Shown: positions 17,027 to 25,761 of the stretch, in pieces
Layout of the letters: each line of letters starts with the position of its first letter
How positions within the stretch are numbered: position 1 is the stretch's first letter
Assembly (NCBI RefSeq): GCF_015624505.1
Contig: NZ_CP061379.1
Location: 7,558,529-7,622,528 of the forward strand
Direction of reading: 5' to 3'
Origin: Bradyrhizobium commune
Lineage (GTDB): Bacteria; Pseudomonadota; Alphaproteobacteria; Rhizobiales; Xanthobacteraceae
Length of the DNA stretch: 64,000 bases
Made by a program: the position numbers and the translations under genes
The notes under the pieces: generated by a model
Database searches by the model: none
Told to the model about the DNA's origin: nothing
Seen by the model: the letters and a program-made list of their open reading frames with translations, nothing else

Positions 17027-18244
17027 CTACTTCATCAATCCCGCGGCGGTCAGCGCGCGCGTGATGATCTCGCCAATGTCGAAGCCGCGCTTTTTCTCGC
17101 GCTTCGGCTTGGCCTGCTCGTCGGCGACGGCGGCGCGGATCGAGCGGGCGAGATGCGGCGCGGGCGACAGTTTTGGCTGCACCACGGCAGCAGGCGTTGC
17201 CTCCGCCTTCTTCGCAGCGTCCGGAATCCAGCCAGTCAGGCCGAAGAACTTTGCGATGTGATAGGACGAGGAGATGCCGGCCTCGATCAGGAAGGCGCCT
17301 TCGAGGCCGTAGCGCTGATCATTCTCGGCGATGCCGAGCGGCGTGCCATGCGCCATGCCGGTGATGGCATAGGATTCGACCAGCGTCTCGCCGTTCTTGT
17401 TCCACCAAGCCTGGCGCGGATAGCCGTCGACATTGGTCTCCGCCATCGGCACGGCTGGCAGCCCATGCAGGTCGAGCCACTGCTTGACGATCTCGTTGGA
17501 ATTGCCGGGATTGACGGTGCGGTCGGCGCTGCCGTGCCACACCGATACCTTCGGCCACGGCCCGCGATGGGACGAGGCCTTGCGCACGAGATCGCCGAGC
17601 TCGCGCGCAGGCCGCACCGGGGAATGAAACATGCCGTCCAGCGCCTCGCGCAGATTCGAGGCGATGCCGTAGGGAAGTCCTGCGATCACCGCGCCGGCCG
17701 CAAACACGTCCGGATAGGTCGCGAGCATCACCGACGTCATGCCGCCGCCGGCGGAGAGGCCGGTGATGAAGATGCGTCGGGGATCGATCCGGTGCGCCTC
17801 GACCAGATGCGCGATCATCTCGCGGATCGAGCGCGCCTCGCCGGAGTTGCGTGCAGTGTCTTCGGGAGTGAACCAGTTGAAGCAGGTGTTGCCGTTGTTG
17901 ATGCGCTGCTGCTCGGGCATCAGCAGCGCGAAGCCGTAATGCCTTGCGAGCGTCGACCAACCCGCACCGAGATCGTAGGCCGCTGCGGTCTGGCCGCAGC
18001 CGTGCAGCACGACGACGAGCGCGCGCTGCTTCTGCAATTGCGCCGGCACGAACGCGAACATGCGCAGGGCGCCGGGATTGCTGCCAAAGCCCGTGACTTC
18101 CTGCAACGGGCTCGACGCATCTGCGCTCGGGCCAAAGTCTGGAAAGCGCAGGCCATCCAGCTCCAGCCTCGGCAGGCGTCTCAACAGATCGACATTTCGG
18201 GCGAGTGACACGGCAACTCCTGGCGGGCGACGTTCAACGTTCAT
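17027..18244 (-). CDS. PHB depolymerase family esterase
   Basis: 405 aa from the ATG at 18244. An alpha/beta hydrolase: VVLHGCGQTAAAYD forms the oxyanion region, ITGLSAGGGMTSVM holds Ser164, HGSADRTVNP the likely Asp and GMAHGTPLG the His. This matches the esterase_phb / LpqC family, the same fold as extracellular PHB depolymerases. No clear signal peptide is visible at this start, so secretion is uncertain. The substrate may be a PHA oligomer or another ester. The C-terminal 60 residues are Ala/Lys-rich with a final helix (IGEIITRALTAAGLMK). Confidence 0.88.
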   Translation of the reverse strand: MNVERRPPGVAVSLARNVDLLRRLPRLELDGLRFPDFGPSADASSPLQEVTGFGSNPGALRMFAFVPAQLQKQRALVVVLHGCGQTAAAYDLGAGWSTLARHYGFALLMPEQQRINNGNTCFNWFTPEDTARNSGEARSIREMIAHLVEAHRIDPRRIFITGLSAGGGMTSVMLATYPDVFAAGAVIAGLPYGIASNLREALDGMFHSPVRPARELGDLVRKASSHRGPWPKVSVWHGSADRTVNPGNSNEIVKQWLDLHGLPAVPMAETNVDGYPRQAWWNKNGETLVESYAITGMAHGTPLGIAENDQRYGLEGAFLIEAGISSSYHIAKFFGLTGWIPDAAKKAEATPAAVVQPKLSPAPHLARSIRAAVADEQAKPKREKKRGFDIGEIITRALTAAGLMK

Positions 18245-18361
18245 CCCAACCAAATAGTTGCTGCGGTGCAAAATAAAAAGACCGTGTGCTGTCGATCGCT
18301 GCGAAATCACCGAAAAGCCCGCAGGAATCCGCAAAAATCCGGAGGTATTAACCGCAATGCC

Positions 18362-18775
18362 TCAACTTGATGCAGCAGCGCGGCGCATCCACGTCAGGAA
18401 TGCGGCGCAGATCGTGATTAACGTCACAAACAGCGCGAGCGAGACGAGAAATCCTGCGCGCGCCGATTGCAGCGCTTCGATCGCAAAGAACACCGCACCG
18501 ATTGCGGCCACGCCGGCCGCATTCCCGATCTGAGCAATGGTGCCGTACATGCCGGAGGCCGAGCCGGCGGCGACAGGTTTTACAGTCGAGAGCGCCGCAT
18601 CCGACAAAGGCGCCATCACCATCCCCTGGCCATAGCCGAAGATGATCATGATGAGCGCGAGCAGGAGCGGCGTCGGCTTATCGATCTCCACGACAACGAA
18701 CGCGATCGCGGCGAGGCCCGCGATCTGAAGCATGCAGCCTTCGATCAACAGTTTGGTGCCGCGATGCTTCGCCCG
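18362..18775 (-). pseudogene. Remnant of an MFS drug-efflux transporter (C-terminal part only)
   Basis: Only about the last four transmembrane helices of a 14-helix DHA2/EmrB-type transporter remain, for example MLQIAGLAAIAFVVVEI, LLLALIMIIFGYGQGMVMAPLSD, AGSASGMYGTIAQIGNAAGVAAIGAVFF and the final LFVTLITICAAFLTWMRR. The frame runs upstream to 18868, but residues before about 18775 (MQIIPEGPCADPSNRHK) do not look like this family. A normal member has 450-500 residues, so this is probably a decayed gene. Confidence 0.75.
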
Positions 18776-18985
18776 CGCGACGCCACACCAGATCAGCGGC
18801 ACGCCGAATCGATTTGTCTTGTGACGGTTTGATGGATCGGCGCACGGACCTTCCGGAATTATTTGCACCGGATGCTCTCAGATCGGCATCGTCCGCGCGA
18901 TCACCTCAGAGGTAGACCTTGCTGCCTTGGCCCGATTGCTGCATGGGAGTTTCCGCTGGTCTCGCGGGGTTCGGAAGCGCGTCCG

Positions 18986-20377
18986 ATGTACGACTACGAC
19001 ATGGTGGTGATCGGCTCGGGCCCGTCCGGGCGCCGGGCCGCGGTGCAATGTGCCAAGCTCGGCAAGGCCGTGCTGGTGGTGGAGAAGGGCCGGCGGGTCG
19101 GCGGCGTCTCGGTCCATACCGGCACCATCCCCTCGAAAACCCTGCGCGAGACCGTGCTCAATCTGTCCGGCTGGCGCGAGCGCGGCTTCTACGGCCGCTC
19201 CTACCGGGTGAAGCAGGACATCGCGGCCAGCGACCTGATGACCCGGCTGCAGAAGACGCTCGACCACGAGGTCGAGGTGCTGGAGCATCAGTTCAGCCGC
19301 AATCTGGTGCGCACCGCCAATGGCGAGGCGCGGCTGGTCTCGCCGCACGAGGTCGAGATCACGAGCTCGATCGGCGAGACCAAGACTGTGTCCGCCGCCT
19401 TCATCCTGATCGCCTGCGGCACGCGCCCGTTCCGGCCCGACTACGTGCCGTTCGACGGCGCGACCGTGCTCGACAGCGACGAGATCATCGAGCTGCCAAA
19501 GCTGCCGCGCAGCCTCGCCGTGATCGGCGCCGGCGTGATCGGCGTCGAATACGCCACCATCTTCAGCGCGCTCGACGTGCCCGTGACCCTGATCGAGCCG
19601 CGGCCGACCTTCCTCGATTTCATCGACAAGGAATTGATCGACGAGTTCATGCACGAGCTGCGCGACCGCAACGTCGCGCTGCGGCTCGGCGCCAAGGTCA
19701 ATTCGATCGAGAAGACCGCGACGGGCGGCATCGTCACGCATCTCGCCGACGGGCGGCACGTCACCACGGAAATGCTGCTGTTCGCGGCGGGCCGCGTCGG
19801 CGCCACCGATCGCCTCAACCTCGAGGCCGCCGGCATCGAGGTTGACCACCGCGGCCGCATCAAGGTCGATCCCGTGACCTTGCAGACCAGCGTGCCGCAC
19901 ATCTACGCCGCCGGCGACGTGATCGGCTTTCCGAGCCTCGCCTCCACCTCGATGGAGCAGGGCCGCGTCGCCGCCTGCCACGCGCTTGGCATGGAGCCTT
20001 TGGCGCCGCCGGAATTCTTTCCCTATGGCATCTATTCGGTGCCGGAGATCTCGACCGCGGGACTCACCGAAGAAGAGGTGCGCACGCGCGGCATTCCCTA
20101 CGAGGTCGGCATCGCGCGCTTCCGCGAGACCTCGCGCGGCCACATCATGGGCCTGAACAGCGGCATGATGAAGATGATCTTCTCGACCAAGACGCGCCGG
20201 CTGCTCGGCGTGCATATTTTGGGCGAAGGCGCCACCGAGCTGATCCATATCGGCCAGGCCGTGCTCAATCTCAAAGGCACCATCGACTATTTCATCCAGA
20301 ACACGTTCAACTATCCGACGCTGGCCGAGGCCTACAAGATCGCCGGCCTCGACGCCTGGAACAGGATGACGCGGTAG
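18986..20377 (+). CDS. sthA: Soluble (Si-specific) NAD(P)+ transhydrogenase
   Basis: 463 aa flavoprotein that transfers hydride between NADPH and NAD+ in the cytoplasm. It shows the FAD dinucleotide site VVIGSGPSGRRAAVQ, then GGVSVHTGTIPSKTLRE, where lipoamide dehydrogenase would have a CxxxxC disulfide; the missing first Cys is characteristic of SthA. The NAD(P) site is AVIGAGVIGVEYATIFS, followed by YAAGDVIGFPSLAS. The ATG at 18986 gives the canonical start MYDYDMVVIG; the upstream extension is not conserved-looking. It stands alone, next to the MFS remnant. Confidence 0.95.
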   Translation: MYDYDMVVIGSGPSGRRAAVQCAKLGKAVLVVEKGRRVGGVSVHTGTIPSKTLRETVLNLSGWRERGFYGRSYRVKQDIAASDLMTRLQKTLDHEVEVLEHQFSRNLVRTANGEARLVSPHEVEITSSIGETKTVSAAFILIACGTRPFRPDYVPFDGATVLDSDEIIELPKLPRSLAVIGAGVIGVEYATIFSALDVPVTLIEPRPTFLDFIDKELIDEFMHELRDRNVALRLGAKVNSIEKTATGGIVTHLADGRHVTTEMLLFAAGRVGATDRLNLEAAGIEVDHRGRIKVDPVTLQTSVPHIYAAGDVIGFPSLASTSMEQGRVAACHALGMEPLAPPEFFPYGIYSVPEISTAGLTEEEVRTRGIPYEVGIARFRETSRGHIMGLNSGMMKMIFSTKTRRLLGVHILGEGATELIHIGQAVLNLKGTIDYFIQNTFNYPTLAEAYKIAGLDAWNRMTR

Positions 20378-20498
20378 CTTCGCCTCTCCGCACATAGCTG
20401 CATTCCGCCGCGCGGGACACCGCGCGATTGCGTTCGTGCCATCGGGCACGTAGCTTCACGGCACCTAACAAACAGAAAATTCAGCCGGAGAGAACGCC

Positions 20499-21734
20499 AT
20501 GGCGCGCCTGAAGTTTGGAGCCTTTCTGGCCCCGCATCACCCGATCGGGGAGCATCCGATGCTCCAGTTCCGGCGCGACCTCGACCTGGTCGAGCAACTC
20601 GACGCGCTGGGTTATGACGAGTTCTGGTGCGGCGAGCACCATTCCTCCGGCTGGGAGATGATCGCCTCGCCCGAGATGTTTCTGGCCGCGGCCGGCGAGC
20701 GCACCAAGCGGATCAGGCTCGGCACCGGCGTGGTGTCGCTGCCCTATCACCACCCCTTCAACGTCGCGCAGCGCATGGTGCAGCTCGACCACATGACCGG
20801 CGGCCGCGCCATCTTCGGCTCCGGCCCCGGCGCGCTGGCGTCGGACGCGCACACGCTCGGCATCGATCCGATGACCCAGCGCGACCGCCAGGACGAGGCG
20901 ATCGGCGTGATCCGCCGCCTGTTCAGCGGCGAGCGTGTGACCGCCAAGAGCGACTGGTTCACCATGAACGACGCCGCGCTCCAGATCCTGCCGTTGCAGG
21001 AGGAGATGCCGTTCGTCGTGGCGTCGCAGATCTCGCCGTCGGGCATGACGCTCGCCGGCAAATACGGCATCGGCATCATCTCGCTGGGCTCGATGACGAC
21101 GCAGGGGCTGATGTCATTGCAGCAGCAATGGCAGTTCGCCGAGGATTCCGCCAAGAAGCACGGCACGACGGTCAACCGCGCCGACTGGCGCGTGCTCCTG
21201 AGCTTCCACATCGCCGAGACCCGCGAGCAGGCCCGCCGTGAGGCCGCCGCCGGGCTGATGCGCTGGCACAACGAATACAATGTCGGCACGTTGCAGCGGC
21301 CGGGCCTCGAGCCATTCTCCTCGCCCGATGAAGCCGTGGACAAGACCGCCTTCGTCGAGGGCGCGGCGTCCACCATCGGCACGCCCGACGATCTCGTCAA
21401 AACCATCAAGAACGTGATGCAGGTCTCCGGTGGAGTCGGCGCCATCATCGGCTTCGTGCACGACTGGGCCAATCTGGAAGCGACGCGCCGGAGCTGGGAC
21501 ATGGTGGCGCGCTATGTCGTGCCGGAGATCAACGGCTACATCGACGGGCTGCGCAAGTCGCAAAAATTCGTGATCGAGAACCGCGCGATCTTCGAGCGTG
21601 CGGGACAGGCCGTGATGGCCAAGATCATGCAGAACGAGAAGGCCGCCGAAGCGCTGAAAGTGACCGGCCCCGGCCGGGTCGCGATTCCCGCCGTGAATGC
21701 GCCGGATTTGCAGAAGGAAGCGGCGAAGCGATAG
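20499..21734 (+). CDS. Luciferase-like (LLM class) flavin-dependent monooxygenase
   Basis: 411 aa bacterial-luciferase-fold protein. Family features include the opening KFGAFLAPHHPIGEHP, GYDEFWCGEHHSSGWE, RIRLGTGVVSLPYHHPFNVAQRMVQLDHMTGGR and ASDAHTLGIDP. The mid-part TLAGKYGIGIIS also fits. It uses reduced FMN and O2 to oxidise an unknown substrate; the closest pattern I recognise is the limonene-monooxygenase/alkanal-type subgroup. A plausible GGAGAG ribosome site precedes the ATG. A cytochrome P450 follows 88 bp downstream on the same strand, so joint action in an oxidative degradation route is possible. Confidence 0.9.
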   Translation: MARLKFGAFLAPHHPIGEHPMLQFRRDLDLVEQLDALGYDEFWCGEHHSSGWEMIASPEMFLAAAGERTKRIRLGTGVVSLPYHHPFNVAQRMVQLDHMTGGRAIFGSGPGALASDAHTLGIDPMTQRDRQDEAIGVIRRLFSGERVTAKSDWFTMNDAALQILPLQEEMPFVVASQISPSGMTLAGKYGIGIISLGSMTTQGLMSLQQQWQFAEDSAKKHGTTVNRADWRVLLSFHIAETREQARREAAAGLMRWHNEYNVGTLQRPGLEPFSSPDEAVDKTAFVEGAASTIGTPDDLVKTIKNVMQVSGGVGAIIGFVHDWANLEATRRSWDMVARYVVPEINGYIDGLRKSQKFVIENRAIFERAGQAVMAKIMQNEKAAEALKVTGPGRVAIPAVNAPDLQKEAAKR

Positions 21735-21822
21735 CTGCTTGCCGCAAGCCGCTGTGACGGTGATCACAGGCGAAGCATCTCCGCCTGTGCTATGCTGATC
21801 CGGTCAGTCAACCGGAACCTTC

Positions 21823-23202
21823 ATGATGTCGATGCAGAATTTGGCCTCGCCTGCGCTTCAATACACCGCGCCCAGGCGCAACGAGCTGACGCACATCCCC
21901 GGCGACGAAGGCTGGCCGATCATCGGCAAGACGTTTCAGGTGCTGGCCGACCCGAAGGGCCACGTCGAGGCGAACGGCGCCAAATACGGTCCGGTCTACC
22001 GCACCCATCTTTTCGGCGAGACCAATGTCGTGCTGCTCGGGCCGGAAGCCAACGAGCTCGTGCTGTTCGACCAGCAGAAGCTGTTCTCGTCGACCCACGG
22101 CTGGAACAAGGTGCTTGGCCTGCTGTTTCCGCGCGGATTGATGCTGCTCGATTTCGACGAGCACCGGCTGCATCGCAAGGCGCTGTCGGTCGCGTTCAAA
22201 TCCGGGCCGATGAAATCTTATCTCAGCGATCTCGACCACGGCATCGCAGGCCGCGTCGCGCAGTGGAAGGCCAAGCCCGGCGAGATGCAGCTCTATCCGG
22301 CGATGAAGCAGCTCACGCTCGATCTTGCCGCCGCGTCCTTCCTTGGCGCCGACATCGGACCCGAGGTCGACGAGATCAACCGCGCCTTCGTCGACATGGT
22401 CGCCGCCGCCGTCGCCCCGATCCGCCGGCCGCTGCCGGGCACCCAGATGGCGCGCGGCGTCGCCGGGCGCAAGCGCATCGTCGCCTATTTCAGTGAGCAG
22501 ATCCCGCTCCGCCGCGCCAAACAGGGCGGCGAGGATCTGTTCTCGCAGCTCTGCCACGCCACCCATGAGGACGGCGCGCTGCTGTCCGAGCAGGACATCA
22601 TCGATCACATGAGCTTTCTGATGATGGCGGCGCACGACACGCTGACATCGTCGCTGACCTCGTTCATCGGCGAGCTCGCGGCGAACCCGGAGTGGCAGGA
22701 CAAGCTGCGCACGGAGGTTCAGGCGCTCGGGCTTGCCGCCGATGCTCCAAGCTCCTTCGACGATCTCGAAAAGATGCCGCTGTCGGAGATGGCCTTCAAG
22801 GAAGCGCTGCGGATCAAGCCGCCGGTGCCGTCGATGCCGCGCCGCGCGATGCGCGATTTCAGCTTCAAGGGTTTTACGATTCCCGCCGGCACCGCGATCG
22901 GCGTCAATCCGCTCTATACCCATCACATGAAGGAGATCTGGCCCGAGCCGGATCGCTTCGATCCGCTGCGCTTCACCGACGAAGCCCAGCGCAACCGCCA
23001 TCGCTTCGCCTTTGTGCCGTTCGGCGGCGGCGCGCATATGTGCCTCGGCCTGCACTTCGCCAACATGCAGGCGAAATGCTTTGCGCGGCATTTCTTGCAG
23101 AACATCGAAGTGTCGCTGCCGCCTGGCTACAGGCCGGACTGGCAGATGTGGCCGATCCCGAAGCCGCGGGATGGGATGCGGGTGGTGGTGAAGGCGGTTT
23201 AG
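21823..23202 (+). CDS. Cytochrome P450
   Basis: 459 aa. The heme-ligand loop FVPFGGGAHMCLGLHFA has Cys407. The K-helix ExxR is EALR (327-330). The I-helix is MMAAHDTLTSSL, where the usual Ala/Gly-Gly-x-Asp-Thr reads A-H-D-T. The N-terminal IPGDEGWPIIGKTFQVLADP resembles CYP120/CYP26-like proteins rather than camphor-type P450s. No membrane anchor is seen, so it is soluble and needs separate redox partners; none is adjacent. Substrate unknown. It may be co-transcribed with the luciferase-like gene upstream. ATGs at 21823 and 21826 are alternative starts. Confidence 0.94.
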   Translation: MMSMQNLASPALQYTAPRRNELTHIPGDEGWPIIGKTFQVLADPKGHVEANGAKYGPVYRTHLFGETNVVLLGPEANELVLFDQQKLFSSTHGWNKVLGLLFPRGLMLLDFDEHRLHRKALSVAFKSGPMKSYLSDLDHGIAGRVAQWKAKPGEMQLYPAMKQLTLDLAAASFLGADIGPEVDEINRAFVDMVAAAVAPIRRPLPGTQMARGVAGRKRIVAYFSEQIPLRRAKQGGEDLFSQLCHATHEDGALLSEQDIIDHMSFLMMAAHDTLTSSLTSFIGELAANPEWQDKLRTEVQALGLAADAPSSFDDLEKMPLSEMAFKEALRIKPPVPSMPRRAMRDFSFKGFTIPAGTAIGVNPLYTHHMKEIWPEPDRFDPLRFTDEAQRNRHRFAFVPFGGGAHMCLGLHFANMQAKCFARHFLQNIEVSLPPGYRPDWQMWPIPKPRDGMRVVVKAV

Positions 23203-23213
23203 CCGCAGCTCTG

Positions 23214-23312
23214 GTAGGGTGGGCAAAGCGAAGCGTGCCCGCCCTGTTTCTCGATGCTCGAACAACGATGGTGGGCACGGCGCGCGAAGGGCGCGCCTTT
23301 GCCCACCCTACG
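23214..23312. repeat. Palindromic intergenic repeat, family E
   Basis: TAGGGTGGGCAAAG near 23214 and CTTTGCCCACCCTA ending at 23312 are perfect inverted copies. The inner pair CGAAGCGTGCCC / GTGGGCACGGCGCGCG adds more pairing. It occupies the convergent gap between the P450 and SDR genes. Confidence 0.88.
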
Positions 23313-23322
23313 GCTCCGCCTT

Positions 23323-24162
23323 CTACGCTCCCTGATCGAACGCCTTGCGCAAGGCCACATAGCCCTGCTGCTGCTGGGTCCAGTTGCGGCCGCCGGTGAT
23401 GGCGCCGTCGATGACGAGGTCGTGGCCGTTGATGAAGCTGGACTCGTCGCTCGCCAGGAACACCGCGGCATGGGCGATGTCGTCGGGAAGGCCGGCGCGC
23501 GGGATCGGCTGCGCGGTCTTGTAGACATCGCGCATCACCGCCGGCGTCTTCTCGGCGGCCTCGGTGGACAGTCCGAGCGCCTTGCCAAAGATGCCGGTCG
23601 CGATTGCACCGGGCGAGATCGAGTTGACGCGCACGTTGGACTCGCCGAGCTCCATCGCCACGCATTTGGTGAGATGGATCACCGCCGCCTTGGCCGCGCC
23701 ATAGACGACGGAGGACGAGAAGCCGGCCAGGCGGCCGGCAATGCTGCCATTGTTGATGATGCTGCCGGACCCCTGCTTCTTCATGTAAGGCGCGGCGTGC
23801 TTCATGCCGAGCATGACGCTGCGCACCAGCGTCGCCATCGCAGCGTCGAAGCGCTCGACCTCGAGGCCCTCGATGCCGCCGGTCTGGGCCGGACCGCCGG
23901 CATTGTTGAACAGGCAATCGATCCTGCCGAATTTCTCCACGGTGAGCGCGATCAGCGCCTGCATCTGCGCCTCGACCGTCACGTCCGTCTGACGGAAAAC
24001 GCAGGCGACGCCGAGCTGCTTCGCCAGCGCCTCGCCTTCCGGTATGCGCCGGCCTGCGATCACAATTTTGGCACCTTCGGCAACGAAGACTTCTGCGGTA
24101 CGCAATCCGATCCCGCTCGTCGCTCCGGTGATCACCGCAACCTTGCCGTCCAGCCTGCCCAT
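23323..24162 (-). CDS. Short-chain dehydrogenase/reductase (SDR)
   Basis: 279 aa from the ATG at 24162. Classical SDR: cofactor motif TGATSGIG (residues about 12-19), NNAG in CLFNNAGGPAQ, catalytic Ser in GSIINNGSIAG and YGAAKAA supplying Tyr and Lys. Asp/Arg preference around IVIAGRRIPEG suggests NAD(P) use but does not settle it. Reaction is reversible oxidation of an unknown alcohol. Upstream sequence in the same frame is not SDR-like, so the later ATG is chosen. It faces the HWE kinase gene divergently, with 194 bp between them. Confidence 0.93.
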   Translation of the reverse strand: MGRLDGKVAVITGATSGIGLRTAEVFVAEGAKIVIAGRRIPEGEALAKQLGVACVFRQTDVTVEAQMQALIALTVEKFGRIDCLFNNAGGPAQTGGIEGLEVERFDAAMATLVRSVMLGMKHAAPYMKKQGSGSIINNGSIAGRLAGFSSSVVYGAAKAAVIHLTKCVAMELGESNVRVNSISPGAIATGIFGKALGLSTEAAEKTPAVMRDVYKTAQPIPRAGLPDDIAHAAVFLASDESSFINGHDLVIDGAITGGRNWTQQQQGYVALRKAFDQGA

Positions 24163-24356
24163 GGAATGTTCCTGTTCTCGAACGTTTTGAAGCCAAATGG
24201 CGAACGCCGGTCGATGACGTCTCCGCGACAGCCGGAGCCGCGACAATCACTATTCCCGCGGGCTTCCACCAAGGCAAGCTTTGCTTGCGCGGATGACATG
24301 CGTAACATTCCCGACTGCCACTCGATTTTCGAACGCATATCGCGACTGGGCTGCGC

Positions 24357-25322
24357 ATGGGGAAGCTGATCGACGAATTCCGCAGAGGCTGGCAGGGCGT
24401 GGCGCCGCCATCGCTCGGCCTTAGCATCGCCTTTGCGGTGGCTTGCCTCCTGGCCGCGACCCTGGCGCGCTGGGGCCTCGCGCAGGTGCGCCCCGACGTC
24501 TACTTCACGCCGTACTTTCCGGCCGTGTTCTTTGCCGCCGCCTTCGGGGGTTTAAGGATCGGCATCATCACGGCACTGGTCGGCGGCGTGCTTGGCGTTA
24601 TCGTCAATTTCGGCGACGCCCATGCCGATCGCGCCAGGTTCGCCCTGCTGACACTTTATTGGGGCGTCTCGGCGCTTACCATCTGGGGTGTCGAGCATTA
24701 TCGCACGATGCTGACGGAGCAGCGGCGGATCTCCAAGCGCCTGATCGAGGAAGAGGACTATCGCAAGCTCCTGGTCGACGAGCTCCAGCACCGGCTGAAG
24801 AACAAGCTGTCGACCGTGCATGCCGTGCTGCATCAGGTGCTGCATGACCAGCCGCAGGTCTGGGCCCGGATCGACCCGCGACTGCGCTCGCTGGCGGCAA
24901 CCGACGATCTGATCTCGCGGATCGACAAGGCTGGCTGCGATATCCGCGACCTCCTGATCTCCGAGCTCGGCCCCTACGGCCATGTCCGCTTCACCCTCAA
25001 CGGCGAGCGGCTGTTCCTGCCGCCGAAGCTCGCGGTCACGTTGTCACTAATGTTTCACGAACTCGCCACCAATGCTGGCAAGTACGGGGCCTTCTCTGCA
25101 CCGCGCGGATTGTTGCAGGTGTCATGGACCGTCAGCGACGACCGTCTGACCGTTACCTGGGACGAGACCGAGGGACCGACTGTCGACAAGATTTCCGAGC
25201 CGGGCTTCGGCACCAAGCTGCTGAAATCGGCGCTGTCCGCCTTCGATGGCAAGACCGAGATCTCCTACCTGAAGACCGGGCTGCATTGCATCATGCAATG
25301 TCGCATTCCAAAGAGCGAATAG
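24357..25322 (+). CDS. HWE/HisKA_2-type sensor histidine kinase with DUF4118-like membrane region
   Basis: 321 aa. The N-terminal part holds about four hydrophobic segments (20-42, 48-66, 68-84, 97-112), resembling the DUF4118 sensor region of KdpD-like kinases. A coiled linker precedes DELQHRLKNKLSTV with phospho-acceptor His145. The N-box is FHELATNAGKYGAFS, followed by TVTWDETEGP and GFGTKLL. This is the HWE-related kinase class common in rhizobia and often tied to general stress or light responses. No response regulator is adjacent, so its partner is unknown. Confidence 0.9.
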   Translation: MGKLIDEFRRGWQGVAPPSLGLSIAFAVACLLAATLARWGLAQVRPDVYFTPYFPAVFFAAAFGGLRIGIITALVGGVLGVIVNFGDAHADRARFALLTLYWGVSALTIWGVEHYRTMLTEQRRISKRLIEEEDYRKLLVDELQHRLKNKLSTVHAVLHQVLHDQPQVWARIDPRLRSLAATDDLISRIDKAGCDIRDLLISELGPYGHVRFTLNGERLFLPPKLAVTLSLMFHELATNAGKYGAFSAPRGLLQVSWTVSDDRLTVTWDETEGPTVDKISEPGFGTKLLKSALSAFDGKTEISYLKTGLHCIMQCRIPKSE

Positions 25323-25364
25323 AACATGATGCGGTTAGTTCAAATGTCGCAACGTGGGAGGCGC

Positions 25365-25516
25365 GCTCCCTCCCCCCGCTTGCGGGGGAGGGTTGGGGAG
25401 AGGGTATCTCCGCGATCGAGAAACCGCGAAGAGGAGAGGACCCTCACCCGGCGCGCGGGACGATGCTTCATATCGCCCGGGACGCGCCGACCTCTCCCGC
25501 AAGCGGGAAAGGTGCA
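25365..25516. repeat. Palindromic intergenic repeat, family B copy 1
   Basis: Left arm GCTTGCGGGGGAGGGTTGGG and right arm CTCTCCCGCAAGCGGGAAAGG, with CCCTCACCCG in the middle. It belongs to the repeat family also found at 29018, 54646, 57914 and 60797. It fills part of the 439-bp gap before the GGDEF-EAL gene. No gene is seen in that gap. Confidence 0.88.
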
Positions 25517-25761
25517 CCGACCTCGCGGCCGACCGATTCTAGCCAAGCTCATCCTGCGCTAGACTCGTCTCAAACGAAAGCGCACCGCACGCTTCGCTTG
25601 CTCTTCCGCAAGCGCCGTTGACGCTCTGTTAATGACGATCGTCTGCGCGCGTCGCATCGCTGCGAAACACCCCCGTATTTCTTCGGACCCCTTAACCAAA
25701 CCTAAGAGGGAATTGCGCAAAATCGCGTCCATTGCAAAGGCGCGCTGAAACAACAAGATTC

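Noticed and set aside
18863..18985. Upstream extension of the SthA frame from 18863
   Set aside because: The residues before MYDYDMVVIG do not resemble any transhydrogenase; the canonical FAD motif starts right after the ATG at 18986.
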